Assembly (NCBI GenBank): GCA_003343845.1
Contig: QAKK01000030.1
Coordinates: 53,893 to 68,075, forward strand
Length of the DNA stretch: 14,183 nt
Source of the DNA: Oscillospiraceae bacterium
Lineage (GTDB): Bacteria > Bacillota > Clostridia > Oscillospirales > CAG-272
Direction: 5' to 3'
Positions 6,871 through 13,348 of the stretch are shown here, in pieces. The stretch's first letter is position 1, and each line of letters begins with the position of its first letter. The notes beneath the pieces are model-generated. The model had not been told where the DNA came from and did not search any database. It saw nothing but the letters and a program-made list of their open reading frames with translations. Both the position numbers and the translations under genes were made by a program.

Positions 6871-6914
6871 TAAAACGACCGGCAGATACACGTGTATCTG
6901 CCGGTCGTTTTATT
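6869..6914 (-). terminator. spoIVA terminator, 46-base perfect palindrome
   Basis: The sequence is a perfect inverted repeat centred between 6891 and 6892, with 23 pairs and no unpaired centre in the DNA (core CGACCGGCAGATACACGTG). In RNA the central bases would form the loop. It ends with TTTTATT on the minus strand. The first two bases of the spoIVA stop codon (read as TTA at 6913-6915) lie within it. Confidence 0.9.
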
Positions 6915-8391
6915 ACAGGATGATACAAATGAGACCGCCGCTGCCTTCGTTGATGACGCGCTCCAGCGTCTCGGAGAGCCGCTTCTGCGCGTCCTCGGAG
7001 ATATGCGCCAGCTTGCCGGTGAGGCTCTCGCTCACCAGCTCGTAGAGCGACTTGCCGAACATGTTGGTGTCCCAGATCTTCTCGGGCGCGTCGCCGAGCG
7101 ACGCTTCGATCGAGCGCACCAGTTCCTCGGACTGCGCCTCACTGCCGACGATCGGGTTGACCTCCGCCTCGATGTCCGCGCGGATCATATGGATGGACTT
7201 TGCCGCCGCGCGCAGCCGCACGGCATAGCCGCCCGCCTGCTTGACGATCTGCGGCTCCTTCAGCGAGAGCTCGCTCACCGTCGGCATGACGATGCCGTAG
7301 CCCTTGCGTTCGACATCGGCAAGCGCGCCCGCCACGCGGTCGTATTCCTTCTTCGCCTTGGCGAGGGAGCAGAAGGCGTCAAACAGCTCGGCATCGTTTG
7401 CGATCTTCGTGCCGGAGAGGGAAGAGAGCACCTCAAAGTACTTTTCGGTCGGCACGCGCAGCCGCACGGTCGCCTCACCGGTACCGAGGTCGGTGGCGGC
7501 ATCCTCAAAGTACGCGCCCGCATCCTCGCCCATGCCCATCTCAAAGGCGCGGGGCAGCTCGCCGATCTTCTCAAGCTCCCCGGCGGCGGCAACCACCGCG
7601 CGGTAAATCCCCTCGCGCAGCGGGTGATCCTCACCGAGCGCCGGGATCCAGGCGGGCAGGTCGATGTTCACGCGGCGGATCGGAAATTCGCCGAGCAGCA
7701 GCGAGAGAATGCCTTCAATGTCCGCCGCCGCAAGCTCGGTGCAGTTGACCAGCGCCACCGCCACGCCGTACTTCTCCTCGAGCGCCCGCCCGAGCGCCTG
7801 TGCCTCGTCGCTGTGCGGCGTTTTGCAGTTGAGCAGCAGAATGAACGGCTTGCCGCTCTTTTTCATCTCGGTGACGATCTCTTCCTCGACCGGGGCATAG
7901 CTGGCGCGAGGCAGCTCGCCGATCGAACCGTCGGTGCTGACCACCACGCCGACCGTGGAATGCTCGCGCATGACCTTCTCGGTGCCGAGCCGCGCCGCCG
8001 CCGAGAATTCCATCTTTTCCTCGCTCCACGGCGTGTTCACCAGCCGCGCCTCGCCGTTTTCCTCCGCGCCGAGCGCCCCCTCCACGGGGAAGCCCACGCA
8101 GTCCACCATGCGCAGGTTCATGTTCAGCCCGCCCGCGGTCTTCAGATGCGCGCCGCGCTCGGGGATGAACTTCGGCTCGGCGGTCATCACGGTCTTGCCG
8201 CTTGCCGACTGCGGCAGCTCGTCGCGCGCGCGGGCGCGCGCGTCCTCGTCCGCGATGTTCGGCAGCACCATTTCCTCCATGAACCGCTTGATAAAGGTGG
8301 ATTTGCCCGTCCGCACAGGACCGACGACACCGATGTAGATGTCGCCCTTCGTCCGCTTTGCAATGTCCTCATAAATACTGCTTCGTACCAT
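6913..8391 (-). CDS. spoIVA: Stage IV sporulation protein A (spore-coat morphogenetic ATPase)
   Basis: SpoIVA polymerises, using ATP, on the outer forespore membrane and forms the basement layer on which the spore coat assembles. It also influences cortex formation. The product is 492 residues, the usual family length. The N-terminus is diagnostic: MVRSSIYEDIAKRTKGDIYI, then Walker A GPVRTGKST (24-32), a GTPase-like fold (DCVGFPVEGALG as the Walker B region, later ILLLNCKTPHSD), and a long helical middle and C-terminal region for assembly. GGAGG sits 7 bases before ATG 8391. A sigma-E-like promoter precedes it (8428-8456) and a perfect terminator follows, so it is a one-gene sporulation unit expressed in the mother cell. 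It is the best evidence that the organism makes endospores. Confidence 0.97.
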   Translation of the reverse strand: MVRSSIYEDIAKRTKGDIYIGVVGPVRTGKSTFIKRFMEEMVLPNIADEDARARARDELPQSASGKTVMTAEPKFIPERGAHLKTAGGLNMNLRMVDCVGFPVEGALGAEENGEARLVNTPWSEEKMEFSAAARLGTEKVMREHSTVGVVVSTDGSIGELPRASYAPVEEEIVTEMKKSGKPFILLLNCKTPHSDEAQALGRALEEKYGVAVALVNCTELAAADIEGILSLLLGEFPIRRVNIDLPAWIPALGEDHPLREGIYRAVVAAAGELEKIGELPRAFEMGMGEDAGAYFEDAATDLGTGEATVRLRVPTEKYFEVLSSLSGTKIANDAELFDAFCSLAKAKKEYDRVAGALADVERKGYGIVMPTVSELSLKEPQIVKQAGGYAVRLRAAAKSIHMIRADIEAEVNPIVGSEAQSEELVRSIEASLGDAPEKIWDTNMFGKSLYELVSESLTGKLAHISEDAQKRLSETLERVINEGSGGLICIIL

Positions 8392-8427
8392 GCTCGTTCC
8401 TCCGTGTGGATGTTTTCTCTTGTCCTA

Positions 8428-8456
8428 ATCATATGAGAAACAGGCGCGGAACATGC
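8428..8456 (-). promoter_or_regulatory. Sigma-E-like sporulation promoter of spoIVA
   Basis: On the minus strand, GCATGTT (8450-8456) and CATATGAT (8428-8435) are separated by 14 bases. This fits the Bacillus sigma-E pattern as I recall it (about KMATATT, 14-15 bases, CATACAMT) at most positions. spoIVA is sigma-E controlled in Bacillus. No sigma-A promoter is evident in the same gap. The -35 element overlaps the end of the preceding terminator by two bases. Confidence 0.7.
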
Positions 8457-8486
8457 AAAAAGCCCTCTGCACAGAGGGCTTTTTGC
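8455..8486 (-). terminator. Intrinsic terminator of the LytTR-DUF3021 operon
   Basis: Arms 8455-8469 and 8472-8486 form a 15-base perfect stem, GCAAAAAGCCCTCTG and its complement, with CA at the centre. On the minus strand the descending arm is AGAGGGCTTTTTGC read in mirror, so the U-tract lies within the stem. It starts one base after the DUF3021 stop codon (8488-8490). Confidence 0.85.
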
Positions 8487-8487
8487 C

Positions 8488-8910
8488 TTAACTTTTCTGC
8501 ATTTTGCGGTTCATCTCGGCGACCTTGTGCCGGTTGACCAGCAGAATGATGTACCAGATGACGGCGAAGCCGACGATGAAGATGCCGGTGAAAATGCCGA
8601 TCGCAAACGCGCTGTTCTCCAGCCAACCGTTGAACAGATAGATCAGGATATAGTCGGCGTAGAGTACGGCAAGCTGAATCATCGCCGCGGCGGCAAGCGG
8701 CAGGCGCTCCACCTTGTAGATGGCGGTGATGCCCGCGGCGATGAACGCAAGCAGCGTTGCGGTGAGAATTTCGACGGCGACCTTGACCGCGTCGATAGAT
8801 TCCACCGCTCCCGCCGCGTGCAGGCACAGGTAGACGATCGCCATAATGGCGGGACCGCCCGCTGCCGCGCAAAGGCCACGATGTACAAAGGTCTTCCAGA
8901 ATTGTTTCAT
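8488..8910 (-). CDS. DUF3021 family membrane protein
   Basis: This 140-residue protein has four predicted membrane helices (about 12-32, 45-65, 74-94 and 103-125) and a basic C-terminal tail (NRHKVAEMNRKMQKS). Family-like segments are RGLCAAAGGPAIMAIVYLCL at the N-terminus, YKVERLPL (65-72) and the YLFNGWL turn (91-97). DUF3021 proteins are usually encoded directly after a LytTR DNA-binding protein and are thought to modulate it from the membrane; the mechanism is not known. ATG 8910 is chosen because AAGGAGG lies 8 bases upstream and the start overlaps the LytTR stop by four bases (8907-8910). An earlier in-frame ATG at 8943 would lie deep in the LytTR gene. Confidence 0.9.
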   Translation of the reverse strand: MKQFWKTFVHRGLCAAAGGPAIMAIVYLCLHAAGAVESIDAVKVAVEILTATLLAFIAAGITAIYKVERLPLAAAAMIQLAVLYADYILIYLFNGWLENSAFAIGIFTGIFIVGFAVIWYIILLVNRHKVAEMNRKMQKS

Positions 8911-9347
8911 AGATGCATCCTCCTTTTCAATTCGGCGAGGCATCTGCGGGAAACATATTCCCGATGCCCGCCGTAAAACCGGGCGTCGACCCCGCCCGCA
9001 AATGTACCGACAAAGCGCTCGATGCGCGACAGCTGGCCGATCGCACCGCGGTTGATCTTCGCAAATGCGGCGGGCAGGCGCGCCTCGATTTCGCAGAGCC
9101 GCTGCCGGAGCAGATAGGTCTTGCCGTCCGCCGTCGCGGCGCAGGTCTTGCCGTCCGCGATGAAAAAGCAGTCCACATCGCCGATGCGGAGCAGTTTCAT
9201 CTCCTCGTCCCGGTAGCCGACGAGGCGGTCATCGCCGCCGTAGGCAAGCACCAGGCTCTCGATTTCGTCGGTCAGCGGCGACCGTGCGTGCACCGTCATG
9301 GTGACGGATTCCTCCGCCGTTTTATCAATGATGAGATTAAACTTCAT
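8907..9347 (-). CDS. LytTR-type DNA-binding transcriptional regulator
   Basis: This 146-residue cytoplasmic regulator has no phosphoacceptor domain. Residues 1-40 form a short N-terminal extension. From about 45 to 143 runs a LytTR domain, recognisable by the order GYRDEEMKLLRIGDVDCFFI, TYLLRQRLCEIEARLP, FAKINRGAIGQLSRIERF and the closing YVSRRCLAELKRRM. Such stand-alone LytTR proteins paired with DUF3021 form a common Firmicute regulatory unit whose inducing signal and targets are mostly unknown. The ribosome site is AGGGGGG 6 bases before ATG 9347, with an extended -10 promoter just upstream. The divergent MATE transporter is a plausible target, by position only. Confidence 0.93.
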   Translation of the reverse strand: MKFNLIIDKTAEESVTMTVHARSPLTDEIESLVLAYGGDDRLVGYRDEEMKLLRIGDVDCFFIADGKTCAATADGKTYLLRQRLCEIEARLPAAFAKINRGAIGQLSRIERFVGTFAGGVDARFYGGHREYVSRRCLAELKRRMHL

Positions 9348-9370
9348 CGCATTCCCCCCTCGCTGCTATG

Positions 9371-9379
9371 AGTATAGCA
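9371..9379 (-). promoter_or_regulatory. Extended -10 promoter of the LytTR-DUF3021 operon
   Basis: On the minus strand TGCTATACT (TGn plus a good -10) occupies 9379-9371, with no convincing -35 box at the correct distance. This pattern fits a promoter that depends on an activator. The short inverted repeat GCTAT/ATAGC spans the -10 region. Confidence 0.55.
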
Positions 9380-9501
9380 CATTTCTTTTGCTTTGCGTGG
9401 ATTTTTCGGCAAGCGGTCGTATTTTGACGCCGTGCGGCGGCGCGCGGCGCACGGACGGCGGAAAAATCGTCGAGAATACAGACCCCACGTGAAAATTACA
9501 C

Positions 9502-9530
9502 TTGCCTTTGGGCGCGGGATGCGGTACAAT
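9502..9530 (+). promoter_or_regulatory. Sigma-A type promoter of the MATE transporter
   Basis: TTGCCT (9502-9507) and TACAAT (9525-9530) are separated by 17 bases. The transcript would start near 9537, which rules out upstream in-frame starts and supports ATG 9564. Confidence 0.7.
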
Positions 9531-9563
9531 AAAATGCGGCATGCTGCCGCGAAAGGAAACATC

Positions 9564-10949
9564 ATGGAAACGGTCAGAAGAAACAAAGAGATCGACATGT
9601 TAAACGGTTCGATCTGGAATAAGCTGCCCCGCTTTGCGCTGCCGGTGGCGGCAACGGCGGTGCTGTCCCAGCTGTTCAACGCCTCGGACGTTGCGATCGT
9701 CGGCAATTTCACGGGCGAGCTCCGCAATGTGTCGGTTGCCGCCGTGGGCACAAACAGTGCGATCATCGGTCTGTTTGTCAACCTGTTTGTCGGTATTTCG
9801 CTCGGCGTCAATGTTGTCATTGCCAACGCCATCGGGCGCGGCGAACGGGAGACGGTGCGCCGCGCGACGCACACCTCGATTCTGACGGCGCTGCTGCTCG
9901 GCGTGGCAGTCACCCTCCTCGGCGAGGTGCTCGCACCCGAGCTGCTGAAGCTGCTGCGCACGCCGGACGATGTTTTCCCGTATGCGCTGCTGTATCTGCG
10001 CATCTATATGCTCGGCGCGCCGGTCATTCTGCTCTATAACTTTGAGGCGGCAATTTTTCGTTCGGCGGGGGATACAAAAACGCCGCTGATTGCGCTGGCT
10101 TCTTCCGGCGTATTGAATGTGCTGCTCAATCTGTTCTTCGTCGTCGTGCTTCGTATGACGGTGGAGGGCGTGGCGATCGCCACGGTCGTCTCCAATGCGG
10201 TCAGCGCGGCAATCCTGTACAACCGTTTGCGGAAGCACAGCGGCGATATCCATGTCGAACTGCGCAAGCTGTGCATCGACCGCCGCGTGCTCGGTCAGAC
10301 TCTGCGCATCGGCGTGCCCGCCGGGGTGCAGAGCGCCATGTTCTCGGTCTCGAACATCGTGATCCAGGCGGCAGTTAACACGCTCGGCACCACGGTCATG
10401 GCGGCATCCAGCGCGGCGTTCAACGTCGAGGTCTTTGCCTACTATGTCATGAACGGCTTCACACAGGCGTGCACCACCTTTGTCGGGCAGAACTACGGCG
10501 CAGGGCAGTTGACGCGCTGCAGGAAGACGCTGAAGCTCTCCATGCTTGAAGCCGCCGCTGCGCTCGGCGCAACTATTGTGCTCGTGCTGTTGTCCGGGCA
10601 TTTCCTGCTCTCGCTGTTCAATCGCGATCCCGCGGTCATTGCCATCGGCTATACGCGCCTTGTGTACATTTTTGCGGCGTACCCGTTCACCATGATCTAT
10701 GAGATGCTGTCCGGCTATCTGCGCGGCTTCGGGCACTCGCTCGTGCCCGCCGCGCTCACCGTCCTCGGCATCTGCGGCGTCCGCATCGTCTGGATTCTGC
10801 TCGCGTTCCCGCAGAACCCCACGTTTGAGACGATTCTGACGGCATACCCGATCAGCCTCTTTGCAACGGCGCTGTTCCTCACCGTCGCGACGGTCTGCTA
10901 CCGCCCCGCTTCCCGCTTCGAAAAAGCGGCGAAGACTGCAAAAAACTAA
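9564..10949 (+). CDS. MATE family multidrug/toxin efflux transporter
   Basis: This 461-residue inner-membrane antiporter has about 12 helices in two homologous halves. Family features include the first-helix region FALPVAATAVLSQLFNASDV followed by AIVGNFTG (about 24-50), GTNSAIIGLFVNLFVGISLG, FEAAIFRSAGDTKTPL between helices, and in the second half YYVMNGFTQACTTFVGQNYG. MATE proteins expel cationic drugs or metabolites in exchange for Na+ or H+; the substrate here cannot be read. ATG 9564 is used because it follows an AAAGGA ribosome site and the promoter at 9502-9530. It is transcribed alone, divergent from the LytTR regulator, and ends at a long palindromic terminator. Confidence 0.93.
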   Translation: METVRRNKEIDMLNGSIWNKLPRFALPVAATAVLSQLFNASDVAIVGNFTGELRNVSVAAVGTNSAIIGLFVNLFVGISLGVNVVIANAIGRGERETVRRATHTSILTALLLGVAVTLLGEVLAPELLKLLRTPDDVFPYALLYLRIYMLGAPVILLYNFEAAIFRSAGDTKTPLIALASSGVLNVLLNLFFVVVLRMTVEGVAIATVVSNAVSAAILYNRLRKHSGDIHVELRKLCIDRRVLGQTLRIGVPAGVQSAMFSVSNIVIQAAVNTLGTTVMAASSAAFNVEVFAYYVMNGFTQACTTFVGQNYGAGQLTRCRKTLKLSMLEAAAALGATIVLVLLSGHFLLSLFNRDPAVIAIGYTRLVYIFAAYPFTMIYEMLSGYLRGFGHSLVPAALTVLGICGVRIVWILLAFPQNPTFETILTAYPISLFATALFLTVATVCYRPASRFEKAAKTAKN

Positions 10950-10952
10950 GCA

Positions 10953-11000
10953 AAAATCCCCGCGCTGCCTGCATATGCAGGCAGCGCGGGGATTTTGTTT
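10953..11000. terminator. Terminator of the MATE gene, 44-base perfect palindrome
   Basis: Bases 10953-10996 are a perfect inverted repeat centred between 10974 and 10975, with 22 pairs around GCATATGC, a GC core CCCCGCGCTGCCTGC and flanking A4/T4, followed by GTTTG. It begins 3 bases after the MATE stop codon. On the other side a minus-strand stop codon (11002-11004) lies 5 bases from its edge, so it probably also served a convergent gene that is now only a remnant. Confidence 0.92.
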
Positions 11001-11001
11001 G

Positions 11002-11090
11002 TTATAGCGTAAAGCTGCCGTTTTCCTTGCCGTTTATCGCGTAGGCAAACTGTGTATCCTTGCCGGCGGCGGGCGAGAGGCAGGGCATGC
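11002..11090 (-). pseudogene. Severed 3' end of an unidentified minus-strand gene
   Basis: Read on the minus strand, an open frame ends GKDTQFAYAINGKENGSFTL and then TAA (11002-11004), 5 bases from the terminator palindrome. That is the arrangement of nearly every true gene end in this window. The frame is open back only to a TAA at 11098-11100, and there is no ribosome site or believable start, so it is best read as the C-terminal remnant of an older gene. The family is not recognised. The base composition shifts to AT-rich just upstream on this strand, which suggests a junction near 11070-11100. It could also be simple non-coding sequence. Confidence 0.35.
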
Positions 11091-11097
11091 GGCTTTC

Positions 11098-11234
11098 TTA
11101 TTCAGCAAAGCATTGCATCCCACAAATCGCCATGCGGAACATGGAAACCTTTTCCTTATGTTCCTGCTGCGGCTGCCAGGCGGCACAGCCCCCGCACAGC
11201 AGCACTAAAAAAGCGGCAATACTCTCCGATACAT
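11098..11234 (-). pseudogene. Short lipoprotein-like ORF interrupted at a T6 run
   Basis: Beyond the thioredoxin gene a ribosome-site-like AAGAAGGA precedes ATG 11234. The frame reads MYRRVLPLF and stops at TAG straight after six T (A run 11207-11212 on the plus strand). A one-base backward slip, or one extra T, would continue into LVLLCGGCAAWQPQQEHKEK, giving a 45-residue product with a signal-peptide-like start, Cys at 14 and 17, and a C-terminal CGMQC pair, ending at TAA 11098-11100. It may be a decayed gene, a sequencing error, or a slippage site. The lipobox is poor. I do not assign a function. With the remnant below it, this is what the 322-base gap 10950-11272 contains. Confidence 0.3.
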
Positions 11235-11272
11235 TAGGGTTCCTTCTTTCCAAAGGGTCACTTGGAGATTTA

Positions 11273-12235
11273 TCAGCCCTTGTCCGCGGCGATAGTCTGT
11301 TCAATGAGCTTGCTCAGAGTTTCGCCCTGCTTTTTCTCGGTGATTGCGCCGACAATGGGATCGCCCACAATGTTGCCGTTTCTGTCAACCACATAGGTGG
11401 CGGGATAAGCGAAAATGTTGGTGGTGAACTTACCCGCTTCGCTGTCGGAATCAAAGTAAACGTTTTGATAGGAAGCGCCTTTCTTTGCGAGAACTTCCTT
11501 TGCCTCGGAAATGGCGGTCTGGTTGCCATCAAGGGTGAAGGAGTTTACGCCGATGAGCTTGCCGCCTTTTTCCGCAAGCTCTTTATTGAGAGCGTCAAGC
11601 TCGGAAAGCTCGCCCACGCAGGGACCGCAGGTGGTAAACCAGTAGTTTACGACGGTGACTGCGTTCGCAGAGAAAATATCGTCGCTCTTGACGTCGTTTC
11701 CGTCAAGATCCTTACCCACAAAGGACGGGAACTTGTTCACATTGCTTTTCTCTGCGGGCATATTTATATTGCCGCCGGCGGTGATGTCCATGCTGCCGTC
11801 TGCGGGAACGCTCATATTGTTGCCGCCGCCCATGGCTGCCTGTGCAACGTCGGGATATTTGCTCTCAAGCTTTTTAAGCTCGTTTTCGATTTCGCGGATT
11901 TTCTCGCCGCCATCCTTAAGCATTTTGTACTCTTTATCAGAGAACTTGTCCTTTGCGGATTCGATGGTTGCGAGCAGAAAGTCGCCGTAGTTTTTGCCGT
12001 CCTCCTGCATAATCATGCCCTTATCGGCGGAGGCGAAAACCTTTTCCCAAAGGTCGGTGTTCTTGGAAAGAATGTCGTTTTCCTGCTGCATAAGCTCGTT
12101 ATACATCTTTGCGGCCTCTTCAAGACTCTTGGGACCGTCCTTCATGTCGTTGCCGCCGTTCTGAGCGGTGCATGCCGCCAAAGCGAGTACCATCAGTGCG
12201 GTGATAAAAAGTGCTATGATTTTTTTAATGCTCAT
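11273..12235 (-). CDS. TlpA/ResA-like thioredoxin-domain lipoprotein
   Basis: This 320-residue protein is anchored outside the cell membrane and should reduce or exchange protein disulfides. Residues 1-21 are a lipoprotein signal with lipobox LAAC (C22 lipidated). Residues about 35-130 form a helical, Lys/Glu-rich domain with coiled-coil character, unusual for TlpA proteins. Residues 133-165 are a Gly/Asn/Met-rich linker. From about 168 to the end is the thioredoxin fold, with active site WFTTCGPC (C203, C206) and the cis-proline in AYPATYVVD (P278). AGGAGG lies 8 bases before ATG 12235, inside the end of the polyferredoxin gene 3 bases upstream. The neighbours imply that it is the extracellular end of an electron relay; its protein targets are unknown. 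Confidence 0.92.
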   Translation of the reverse strand: MSIKKIIALFITALMVLALAACTAQNGGNDMKDGPKSLEEAAKMYNELMQQENDILSKNTDLWEKVFASADKGMIMQEDGKNYGDFLLATIESAKDKFSDKEYKMLKDGGEKIREIENELKKLESKYPDVAQAAMGGGNNMSVPADGSMDITAGGNINMPAEKSNVNKFPSFVGKDLDGNDVKSDDIFSANAVTVVNYWFTTCGPCVGELSELDALNKELAEKGGKLIGVNSFTLDGNQTAISEAKEVLAKKGASYQNVYFDSDSEAGKFTTNIFAYPATYVVDRNGNIVGDPIVGAITEKKQGETLSKLIEQTIAADKG

Positions 12236-12238
12236 TGT

Positions 12239-13168
12239 TTATTCCTCCTGCGTTTTTTCGCATTTTTCGGGTGTTTCCACCGGTTTTGATTTATCTTTAC
12301 CGATTCCGAAGCCGTAGCGGAACTGCACGGCGTCGGTCGGACAGGTACTTATGCACATACCGCAGCGAATACACTCGGTATGGTTGGGCGTTTTCGTAAC
12401 GTCAACGTCCATTTTACAGACTCTGGCGCATTTCCCGCAGGAAACGCATTTGTTCTTGTCCACTTTCATCTGGAACAGAGAAACTTTATTGAGCAGGGCG
12501 TAGAATGCGCCGAGGGGACATATCCATTTGCAGAAGGGGCGGAAGAACAGTACGCTGAGCACCACCACGGTGAGCAGAACGGTCAGCTTCCATGTGAAAA
12601 GTGATCCCAGTGCCGCCCTTATTCCGGCGTTCACCGCAGAGAGCGGAATTGCACCCTCAAGAACGCCCTGGGGGCAGAGATATTTGCAGAAGAACGGGTC
12701 GCCTATGCCCACGTCGCTCACTATAATTGCCGGAAGAAGCACCACCATCACCGCAAGAATGACATATTTGAGATAGGTGAGCGGTTTGAGCTTCTTCGTG
12801 GAAAGCTTCTTTGTGGGAATTTTGTGTAGTAGCTCCTGAAGCCAACCGAAAGGGCAAAGAAATCCGCATATAAAGCGTCCGAGCAGCACGCCAAGCAAAA
12901 TAAGAAAGCCCGTAATATAATATGAGAAGCTGAATTTCGATGAGCCGACCACGGACTGGAATGAACCTATGGGGCAGGCACCGGACGCAGCCGGACAGGA
13001 ATAGCAGTTAAGTCCCGGCACGCAGACGGTCTTTCCCTTTCCCTGATAAATTTCGCCCTTCACAAAGTTCGGCAGGTGTATGTTGGTGAGCAGGGTTGCT
13101 CCTGCCTGAATCCACCCGCGAAAGCGTGCGAGAAAATGAGATGCGCCTGCTTTTTTCTTCTTATCCAA
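12239..13168 (-). CDS. Polyferredoxin membrane protein (NapH-like 4Fe-4S electron carrier)
   Basis: This 309-residue membrane protein probably moves electrons across or along the membrane. In order it has GLNCYSCPAASGACPIGS (52-69, C55/C58/C65), a helix, then CGFLCPFGW (101-109), CKYLCP (161-166) and CKWICPLG (213-220), each after a membrane segment as in NapH/NosR-type proteins. Two ferredoxin motifs close it: CVSCGKCARVC (241-251) and CIRCGMCISTCP (266-277), enough for two 4Fe-4S clusters. The tail is charged. I choose TTG 13168 as start: GGAG lies 10 bases upstream, it overlaps the CD1871A stop by 8 bases, and longer forms would read through that gene. It is flanked by CXXC genes on both sides, which supports a dithiol-linked redox role. 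Confidence 0.9.
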   Translation of the reverse strand: MDKKKKAGASHFLARFRGWIQAGATLLTNIHLPNFVKGEIYQGKGKTVCVPGLNCYSCPAASGACPIGSFQSVVGSSKFSFSYYITGFLILLGVLLGRFICGFLCPFGWLQELLHKIPTKKLSTKKLKPLTYLKYVILAVMVVLLPAIIVSDVGIGDPFFCKYLCPQGVLEGAIPLSAVNAGIRAALGSLFTWKLTVLLTVVVLSVLFFRPFCKWICPLGAFYALLNKVSLFQMKVDKNKCVSCGKCARVCKMDVDVTKTPNHTECIRCGMCISTCPTDAVQFRYGFGIGKDKSKPVETPEKCEKTQEE

Positions 13169-13313
13169 TTCCCACACACTCCAAACATAGTTTAATGGCT
13201 TTGCTGAGCACGGAAGACGCCTCGCCTCTCCATATGCCAAAGCAAAGCATAGCCGTTCCCGCAACAAGCAGTGCTATCTGCGCCGCTGTTTTTTGCACAT
13301 GGCTCAATTTCAT
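13161..13313 (-). CDS. CD1871A family CXXC motif-containing small membrane protein
   Basis: This 50-residue gene begins MKLSHVQKTAAQIALLVAGT and ends KAIKLCLECVGIG. One membrane helix (about 10-28) is followed by WRGEASSVL and the CLEC motif (C43, C46) close to the C-terminus. The order of helix, (W/M)RGE, KAI-x-(I/L)CLEC(I/V)GIG is the hallmark of the family, named after a Clostridioides difficile locus, and its members are typically followed by a 4Fe-4S membrane protein and a thioredoxin-like protein, as here. I infer that the vicinal cysteines pass electrons or disulfides between the two. The ribosome site is weak (AAAAGGGTG abutting the ATG). The stop codon overlaps the next gene's TTG start by 8 bases. 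Confidence 0.93.
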   Translation of the reverse strand: MKLSHVQKTAAQIALLVAGTAMLCFGIWRGEASSVLSKAIKLCLECVGIG

Positions 13314-13339
13314 CACCCTTTTCGTTTTTTTGTACTCAT

Positions 13340-13348
13340 ATCATAGCA
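13340..13348 (-). promoter_or_regulatory. Extended -10 promoter of the redox operon
   Basis: On the minus strand TGCTATGAT lies at 13348-13340, about 27 bases before the CD1871A start. No good -35 box is present at 17 bases, so the promoter probably needs an activator, perhaps the divergent response regulator. Confidence 0.55.

Noticed and set aside
6892..8436. A 514-codon open frame on the plus strand opposite spoIVA
   Set aside because: It is the antisense shadow of spoIVA. Its translation is rich in Arg, His and Asp/Leu repeats typical of reversed G+C-rich coding sequence, shows no family, and spoIVA is certain on the other strand.
9400..9468. Hairpin as a terminator for either neighbour
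   Set aside because: Both flanking genes read away from it, so no transcript needs to end there; the loop is large and no T-run follows the GC stem.
9600..10736. A 378-codon open frame on the minus strand opposite the MATE gene
   Set aside because: It is a reverse-complement shadow: a Gln/Arg/His-rich product with no recognisable motif, whereas the plus-strand frame is an obvious MATE transporter with a promoter and terminator.
11098..11100. In-frame TAA between the small lipoprotein-like ORF and the GKDTQFAYAINGKENGSFTL tail as a recoded codon
   Set aside because: The two pieces share a frame, but TAA is not a known selenocysteine codon in bacteria, there is no supporting hairpin, and the composition differs across the point. 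Separate remnants are more likely.
11060..12289. A 409-codon open frame on the plus strand opposite the thioredoxin lipoprotein gene
   Set aside because: No ribosome site or promoter, a Cys/His/Phe-rich composition with no domain, and complete overlap with a gene having a clear lipobox and CGPC site on the minus strand.
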